Positions 59,808-64,000 of a stretch of DNA of 64,000 bases are shown here, piece after piece (the first letter of the stretch is position 1; every line of letters begins with the position of its first letter). A program made the position numbers and the translations under genes. The notes beneath the pieces were generated by a model. The model did no database searches. It was not told the origin of the DNA and worked only from the letters and a program-made list of their open reading frames with translations. The stretch is taken from contig CAZLCG010000002.1 of NCBI GenBank assembly GCA_964557975.1, positions 68,445 to 132,444 of the forward strand. Reading direction: 5' to 3'. Source of the stretch: Fimenecus sp964557975. Its GTDB lineage: Bacteria > Bacillota > Clostridia > Oscillospirales > Acutalibacteraceae.

Positions 59808-60263
59808 TTATTTTCTCCTTTCCTGATTTACGATCAGCTTAACGCCCTCGATCTTTTCAACAGTAACTCTTGCGTTAACGGGAATTACCGACCCGTCCGA
59901 GCTTCTTGCGGTCCAGATATTGCCGTTTACCTTGACCTGCCCCGAAGCCTCAACGTTATCTATTTCCTCAATAACAACCGCCGTCGAGCCTATACACCTG
60001 TCGGCGTTTGTATTTTCAATACGGTTTGCGGTAAACTTTTTCACAAGCGGCCTTGTGGCTATAAAGCAAATTATCGACACGGAAATAAAAATTACAATCT
60101 GCAAAGTTATGTTTGCGTCGCATAGATTTGCAATAAGACCCGCCAAAGCGCCAACCGCGAACCATACGGAAACAAGCTGAACCGTAGCAGCCTCGGCAAC
60201 GGCAAAAATAATCAGCAAAACAATCCAGCATACCGTTGTTATGTTTTCCGAAATAAACTGCAT
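59808..60263 (-). CDS. NfeD-like membrane protein
   Basis: 151 residues: three to four transmembrane segments (VCWIVLLIIFAVAEAATV; LVSVWFAVGALAGLIANL; LQIVIFISVSIICFIATRPLV) and a C-terminal OB fold (VGSTAVVIEEIDN, GQVKVNGNIWTARSSDGSVIPVNARV). Short form of NfeD without the serine-protease part; partner of SPFH proteins. ATG at 60263 has AAGGTGAG upstream; the open frame extends 31 codons further, across the promoter. Confidence 0.9.
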   Translation of the reverse strand: MQFISENITTVCWIVLLIIFAVAEAATVQLVSVWFAVGALAGLIANLCDANITLQIVIFISVSIICFIATRPLVKKFTANRIENTNADRCIGSTAVVIEEIDNVEASGQVKVNGNIWTARSSDGSVIPVNARVTVEKIEGVKLIVNQERRK

Positions 60264-60286
60264 AATTCTCACCTTCTTTATTTTTG

Positions 60287-60338
60287 ACATCACGTGTGAT
60301 GTTGGCTTTATTATAAATATAATTTTGCGTTTTGTCAA
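60287..60338 (-). promoter_or_regulatory. nfeD-SPFH promoter with a palindrome at the transcript start
   Basis: Minus-strand TTGACA (60338-60333) and TATAAT (60315-60310) are 17 bp apart. Seven bases beyond the -10, ACATCAC and GTGATGT (60287-60302) form an inverted repeat at the expected start site, suggesting a repressor operator. Confidence 0.7.
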
Positions 60339-60692
60339 AAATGTCAGGAGAAGCAATTTTAAGCTGAAATTAACGGTTTCATCCGTTTTATGACCTCAAA
60401 AACGTAAAAATAAGGAGTAAAAAGAATATTAAACGGTTACAGCTTACTCGTTTCTATGTCAAAAATACTTATTCATATAACAAATTTATGAAAAAACATT
60501 ATTTTAACGGTCAAATGAACCTTAAAAAATTTTTTGAAAATATCATTTAATGTATCAAATAAGACATTATTATTTGAATTTAAGTAAAATATTGCAGTAG
60601 GGGCAAATATCATTCGCCCGTCTTTCTTTTTATTTTTATACGTAGGGCAGGCTTCCGAGACGCGCCGTTTTGAAAACTCACTCAGTCAAAAA

Positions 60693-60724
60693 TTCAGGGG
60701 ACGCTGTTATCGGCGTCCCCTGAA
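60693..60724 (-). terminator. terminator of the trpXYZ operon
   Basis: TTCAGGGGACGCC and GCGTCCCCTGAA form a strong stem; TTTTTG follows on the minus strand. It lies about 20 bp after the ATPase stop. Confidence 0.88.
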
Positions 60725-60742
60725 ATAATCCGAATTATAGAA

Positions 60743-61528
60743 TTAAGATAATAACATTCTGTCGTTGGAAAGTTCTTCGCCTACCGACTGCTTAAAGCGT
60801 TCCATCAAGTCCGCAACCGTGCAGCGGTCTCTTTCTTCGCCGGATATATCAAGAATAATATTTCCCGAATCCATCATAACGGTGCGGTTGCCTAAATCCA
60901 GAGCCGACTGCATATTATGCGTAATCATAAGGCAGGTAAGTTTTTCTTCCGAAACAATTTTTTTTGTTAATTCAAGCACCTTTTCGGCTGTACCCGGATC
61001 AAGCGCCGCTGTATGCTCATCCAAAAGCAAAAGCTTCGGCGGGTTCACAGTCGCCATCATAAGAGTAAGCGCTTGCCTCTGACCGCCTGAGAGAAGTCCT
61101 ACGGGCTGCTTCATCCTGTCCTCAAGTCCCATACCCAAAAGCGAAAGCTGTTCTCTGAAACGCTGCTTATCCGCTTTTGATATACGGCTGAGCCAACCTC
61201 CGTGCCCTGCGGCAAGAGCAAGATTTTCTTCAATACTCATTCCCGGAGCGCTGCCGAGCATCGGATCCTGAAAAAGTCTGCCGATGCTTCTCGCCCTCTT
61301 AAATTCGGGCATAAGGGTTATATCCTCGCCGTCAAGCGAAATAGTACCGCTGTCGGTTATAAACGAGCCGGAAATCGCATTAAAAAGCGTAGATTTACCT
61401 GCGCCGTTTGCGCCGATTACGGTTATGAAATCGCCGTCCTTTACCTCAAGAGACAAATCCTTTACAGCCGTTTTTGCGTTTACCGTTCCGATATTAAATG
61501 TTTTTGAAATATGAGATAGCTTCAGCAT
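60743..61528 (-). CDS. trpZ: ABC transporter ATP-binding protein (TrpZ type)
   Basis: 261 residues: Walker A VIGANGAGKSTLFNA, Q-loop LFQD, signature LLSGGQRQALTLMMA, Walker B LLLLDEHTAALDP and switch His MITHNM. The ATPase energises the importer encoded upstream (permease, one-base overlap; binding protein). Assignment to tryptophan transport rests on the T-box with a UGG specifier ahead of the operon, as known for trpXYZ of Gram-positives. Confidence 0.9.
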   Translation of the reverse strand: MLKLSHISKTFNIGTVNAKTAVKDLSLEVKDGDFITVIGANGAGKSTLFNAISGSFITDSGTISLDGEDITLMPEFKRARSIGRLFQDPMLGSAPGMSIEENLALAAGHGGWLSRISKADKQRFREQLSLLGMGLEDRMKQPVGLLSGGQRQALTLMMATVNPPKLLLLDEHTAALDPGTAEKVLELTKKIVSEEKLTCLMITHNMQSALDLGNRTVMMDSGNIILDISGEERDRCTVADLMERFKQSVGEELSNDRMLLS

Positions 61529-62460
61529 CAGGCTCTCCCCTTTCCCGAACGCAAGGACAGCCTGCGTTTGATAATAGGCGTCTGCTTTTTAATGTAAGGC
61601 GCGGAAATTGCAATTATAACGATTACCGACGAAACAAGCTTCAGCATATATGCGGGCATATTGAACCTTAAAGCTATTGTATAAACAAGTCTGAAAATGA
61701 ACGCTCCCGCAACAGCGCCGACAGCCCTTACAGGTATACTCTTTTTGCCCGATATTGCGTTGCCGATAAGCAGTGACGCAAGAGCTATTGTCACCATACC
61801 CGTACCAATATCTATGTTTACGGATTTCTGAGACTGAGCAAGAAGACAGCCCGAAAGCGCCGTAAAGGCATTTGCTATGCAAAGACCGATAATAGTCATA
61901 ACCACCGTATTTATTGACGATGAGCGAACCATATCGGGATTATTACCCGTGGCCCTTATTGCAAGACCGAGCCTTGTTTTAAGGAAAAGCGAAAGGAATA
62001 AAACAACCAAAACAACCGCCGTTACGGCGACAACCAGTTTATACTGTTCAGCCAAAAAGGTATTTGAAAGCAAGTCCTTGACTTTTGTAAAGACGGTTGT
62101 TGTTTTATTCATATTTAAAAGGGATGTGTTTCCCATTACGGCTATGTTGACCGAATACAGCCCCGTGTTGACAATAATTCCGGCAAGCAGGCTGTCAATA
62201 CCCATTTTGGTCTGCAAAAACGCGGTGATAAAGCCCGACAGTACGCCTGCCGCCATAGCCGCAGCAATTGCAAGATAGGGATGTCCCGAAATAGCGACTA
62301 CCGCGCCCACCGTTGCACCGAGTGTAAAACAGCCGTCGGTTGACAGGTCGCAGACATTAAGCATTGAATAGCTTAAGAACAGCGCAAGAACCGTAAGCGA
62401 GCTTATAAGCCCCAATTCGAGCGCGGTGCCGACAAGCCCGAATATCGAATCAATAGCCAT
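61528..62460 (-). CDS. trpY: ABC transporter permease (TrpY type)
   Basis: 310 residues, about eight transmembrane segments (SSLTVLALFLSYSMLNVCDL; AIAAAMAAGVLSGFITAFL; YKLVVAVTAVVLVVLFLSLF and others) with the branched-chain-permease-like LAIRATGNNPDMVRSSSINTVVMTIIGLC, which contacts the ATPase. Sequence order and overlap with the ATPase gene mark it as the membrane subunit of the same importer. Confidence 0.9.
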   Translation of the reverse strand: MAIDSIFGLVGTALELGLISSLTVLALFLSYSMLNVCDLSTDGCFTLGATVGAVVAISGHPYLAIAAAMAAGVLSGFITAFLQTKMGIDSLLAGIIVNTGLYSVNIAVMGNTSLLNMNKTTTVFTKVKDLLSNTFLAEQYKLVVAVTAVVLVVLFLSLFLKTRLGLAIRATGNNPDMVRSSSINTVVMTIIGLCIANAFTALSGCLLAQSQKSVNIDIGTGMVTIALASLLIGNAISGKKSIPVRAVGAVAGAFIFRLVYTIALRFNMPAYMLKLVSSVIVIIAISAPYIKKQTPIIKRRLSLRSGKGRA

Positions 62461-62474
62461 AAATCAGTCACCCG

Positions 62475-63515
62475 TTATTCCGCTTCGGAAAAGTTTTCTG
62501 CTGTTGTAATGCTCTGAACCGATGTGCAGTAGGGAGCGAATTTTTCGGAAATGTCATTGTAATCATAACCGAGCTGCGCGCATATTTCCGTATTGACCGT
62601 TGCAATACCGTTGTCAAATGTCATTACGGCAAGCTCTGCGGGATTTTTGCCGTCAACAAGGATCTGCTTAACCATATTTGCGGTTTCAACGCCGAGATTC
62701 GCATAGTCAACGCCGTAGCCGAGGAACGCGCCGTTAAGGGCAAAGGAATCAGCGCCCGTGAAATGAGGAATGCCCGCTTTTGCAAGAGTTTCGTAAATTG
62801 AAAGCTCAGCAGTCATAACGGTGTTGTCCGTAGGAGTAAATACAGCGTCAACGCCGTCCGAAACAAGAGCCTGAGCCGCTAAAACGACCTCGTCAACATT
62901 GGTGCCCGTGCGCTCAACATAGCTTATGCCCTTACTGTCAAGATATTCCTTAGCGTCGTTAATCGGAGTTGTTGAAGAATCCTGACCTATATCGTAAAGC
63001 AATCCGATTTTATCCGCATCGGGATTTGCGGCGAAAATAAGATCCATAACCTTGTTGGTATCAAGGTAATCCGAGGTACCTGTTATGTTTGCGCCGGGAG
63101 CTTCAAGCGAAGCGACAAGCTCAGCCGAAACGGGATCCGAAACAGCCGCAAAAACAACGGGAATATCAGTTCCCTCTGTTGCCGACTGCATAGCCATTGC
63201 AACAGGTGTTGCAACGCCGACCATAAGGTCAACATTATCCGCTTTAAAATTCTCTATAATCTGTGCAAGAACATTGGCGTCTGCGTTGCAGTTGTCGTAT
63301 GATACGTCAAAAGTAACGCCGCTTTCTTCGCCGAGGACTTTAAGCTGAGCTTCGATATTTTCAACTATCTGATTAAGAGAGGCGTCGTCAACATAGTTGC
63401 AGATGCCGACTTTATAAACCTTACCTTCGGTGTTTGTGCCGTCATTTGAGCATGCGGCGAATGATAATACAAGTGCGAGAGCTGATATTACAGCTAAAAT
63501 TTTTCTGATTTTCAT
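62475..63515 (-). CDS. trpX: ABC transporter substrate-binding lipoprotein (TrpX type)
   Basis: 346 residues, PF04392-type. Lipoprotein signal (KILAVISALALVLSFAACSN, acylated Cys about residue 22), then the two-lobed binding fold: YKVGICNYVDDASLNQIVENI, NVDLMVGVATPVAMAMQSA, VVFAAVSDPVSAELVAS, KIGLLYDIGQDSS, GVDAVFTPTDNTVM. Expected extracellular ligand tryptophan, inferred from the Trp T-box. First gene of the operon. Confidence 0.9.
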   Translation of the reverse strand: MKIRKILAVISALALVLSFAACSNDGTNTEGKVYKVGICNYVDDASLNQIVENIEAQLKVLGEESGVTFDVSYDNCNADANVLAQIIENFKADNVDLMVGVATPVAMAMQSATEGTDIPVVFAAVSDPVSAELVASLEAPGANITGTSDYLDTNKVMDLIFAANPDADKIGLLYDIGQDSSTTPINDAKEYLDSKGISYVERTGTNVDEVVLAAQALVSDGVDAVFTPTDNTVMTAELSIYETLAKAGIPHFTGADSFALNGAFLGYGVDYANLGVETANMVKQILVDGKNPAELAVMTFDNGIATVNTEICAQLGYDYNDISEKFAPYCTSVQSITTAENFSEAE

Positions 63516-63629
63516 AATTTTTAATTCCTTTCAAAAATAAATTCAATAAAGCTTTTAATAGGTTTCGGTTTTAAGTACGCCATCGTTTTGAAAAAATAAA
63601 CATTTTAAATTCCTCCAGAAAAAATAAAA

Positions 63630-63662
63630 AATCCTGCCTCAGCAACAATGCTGGGACAGGAT
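63630..63662 (-). terminator. T-box-controlled terminator
   Basis: ATCCTG and CAGGAT with inner CCCAGC/GCTG(A)GG form the stem, followed by a long T-run on the minus strand, just after the T-box sequence. Confidence 0.9.
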
Positions 63663-63890
63663 GTAATAAACCCTGCGGTGCCACCCGGCTTGACGCTTAA
63701 AGCGCCCTCTTTACGCATACCGACATATGCAGACCTTTGTTTACGGAGAGCCACACTCCGTCGCACATACTTTGTAAAAAACATTTCTGATTGCCCTCAA
63801 AAGCCCATTCGGTTTTATGTTTTCTGCCGTATTCACACCGCCAACGGCTCTCTTTGAGAAAAGTGATAAAACTTACTTACTCTTTTTCAA
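63630..63890 (-). ncRNA. tryptophan-specific T-box leader
   Basis: The minus strand carries GGGTGGCACCGCAGGG (63686-63671), the T-box that pairs with the uncharged tRNA acceptor end, followed by the terminator. In Stem I, GAA is followed by TGG (63807-63805) and GCT at the usual specifier position, reading Trp. Uncharged tRNA-Trp should permit trpXYZ expression. Confidence 0.92.
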
Positions 63891-63901
63891 CGGTTTACCG
63901 T

Positions 63902-63930
63902 ATTAAAACATATTTTTTTGATCTTGTCAA
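63902..63930 (-). promoter_or_regulatory. promoter of the T-box-trpXYZ transcript
   Basis: Minus-strand TTGACA (63930-63925) and TTTAAT (63907-63902) with a 17-bp spacer, about 12 bp upstream of the leader. Beyond it, 63931-64000 shows nothing further. Confidence 0.8.
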
Positions 63931-64000
63931 TAGTTTTTTTAAATTTTTTTCTGCGTTGTAAATAGATGTGACCCAATTTAGGTAAAAATAAAGTCAAAGG

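Larger units (their letters stand above)
60264..60742. other. intergenic region upstream of nfeD
   Basis: No gene. It contains the nfeD promoter and palindrome (60287-60338) and the terminator of the ABC operon (60693-60724). The rest is AT-rich with no structure I can name. Confidence 0.7.

Noticed and set aside
63648..63857. Plus-strand 69-codon frame opposite the T-box
   Set aside because: Antisense to the T-box leader; no ribosome-binding site.

Overview
The window is chromosomal DNA of an endospore-forming member of the Clostridia. Evidence is the spore genes (spoIIM, a cwlD-type amidase, ytfJ/gerW, a 28-codon spoVM), Gram-positive housekeeping gene orders, strong GGAGG ribosome-binding sites and Firmicute riboswitches. 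Placement nearer than class (an Oscillospirales-like gut bacterium is my guess) is inference.

Layout. 1-1860: lysine-riboswitch-controlled asd-dapA (minus strand). 1898-7624: plus-strand queA, a 0.9-kb DUF4160/DUF2442 cassette inserted behind queA, a phosphoesterase, tgt, yajC, a membrane protein and spoIIM, meeting a XerD-like recombinase. 8640-15100: accessory zone. It holds an AT-rich spacer, then a roughly 2.9-kb GC-rich integrated rolling-circle element (Rep, catalytic-domain-only tyrosine recombinase, candidate origin, large palindromic repeats) between two Xer/dif-like sites, then a decayed mobilizable-element remnant (YoeB-like toxin piece, GNAT cargo, frameshifted tnpV). 15122-18203: radA and a cwlD-type amidase. 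18406-23854: a GH43-like glycosidase, an aminotransferase, nadE and a barnase/barstar pair.

23959-47428 is one long minus-strand cluster, read from high to low coordinates: cdaA-cdaR (c-di-AMP), DUF1385, prmC, M50 protease, scpA-scpB, DUF2953-ytfJ, D-Ala-D-Ala carboxypeptidase, pseudouridine synthase, yicC-remA-gmk-rpoZ, priA, def-fmt, Zn-protease, rsmB-rlmN, prpC-prkC, rsgA, thiN, a new 51-codon membrane ORF and spoVM. 47530-55087 continues on the minus strand with a cysteine desulfurase/DUF3343 pair, a hairpin array, a pseudouridine synthase, coaD-rsmD, uvrC and HPr. 55315-64000 holds a polysaccharide deacetylase, M-box-controlled mgtE with a broken GNAT gene, an nfeD-SPFH pair, and a trpXYZ-type transporter behind a T-box whose specifier reads UGG (Trp).

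Most notable: (1) the integrated rolling-circle element with dif-like ends; (2) the barnase homologue with a phage MuF-like Cys/His segment and no Lys27 equivalent; (3) the DUF4160/DUF2442-HTH cassette with its own operator and terminal inverted repeats; (4) spoVM and an adjoining small membrane ORF; (5) a structured leader with a 26-codon ORF before mgtE. Nothing was computed: all calls come from reading the sequence and from memory of protein and RNA families.
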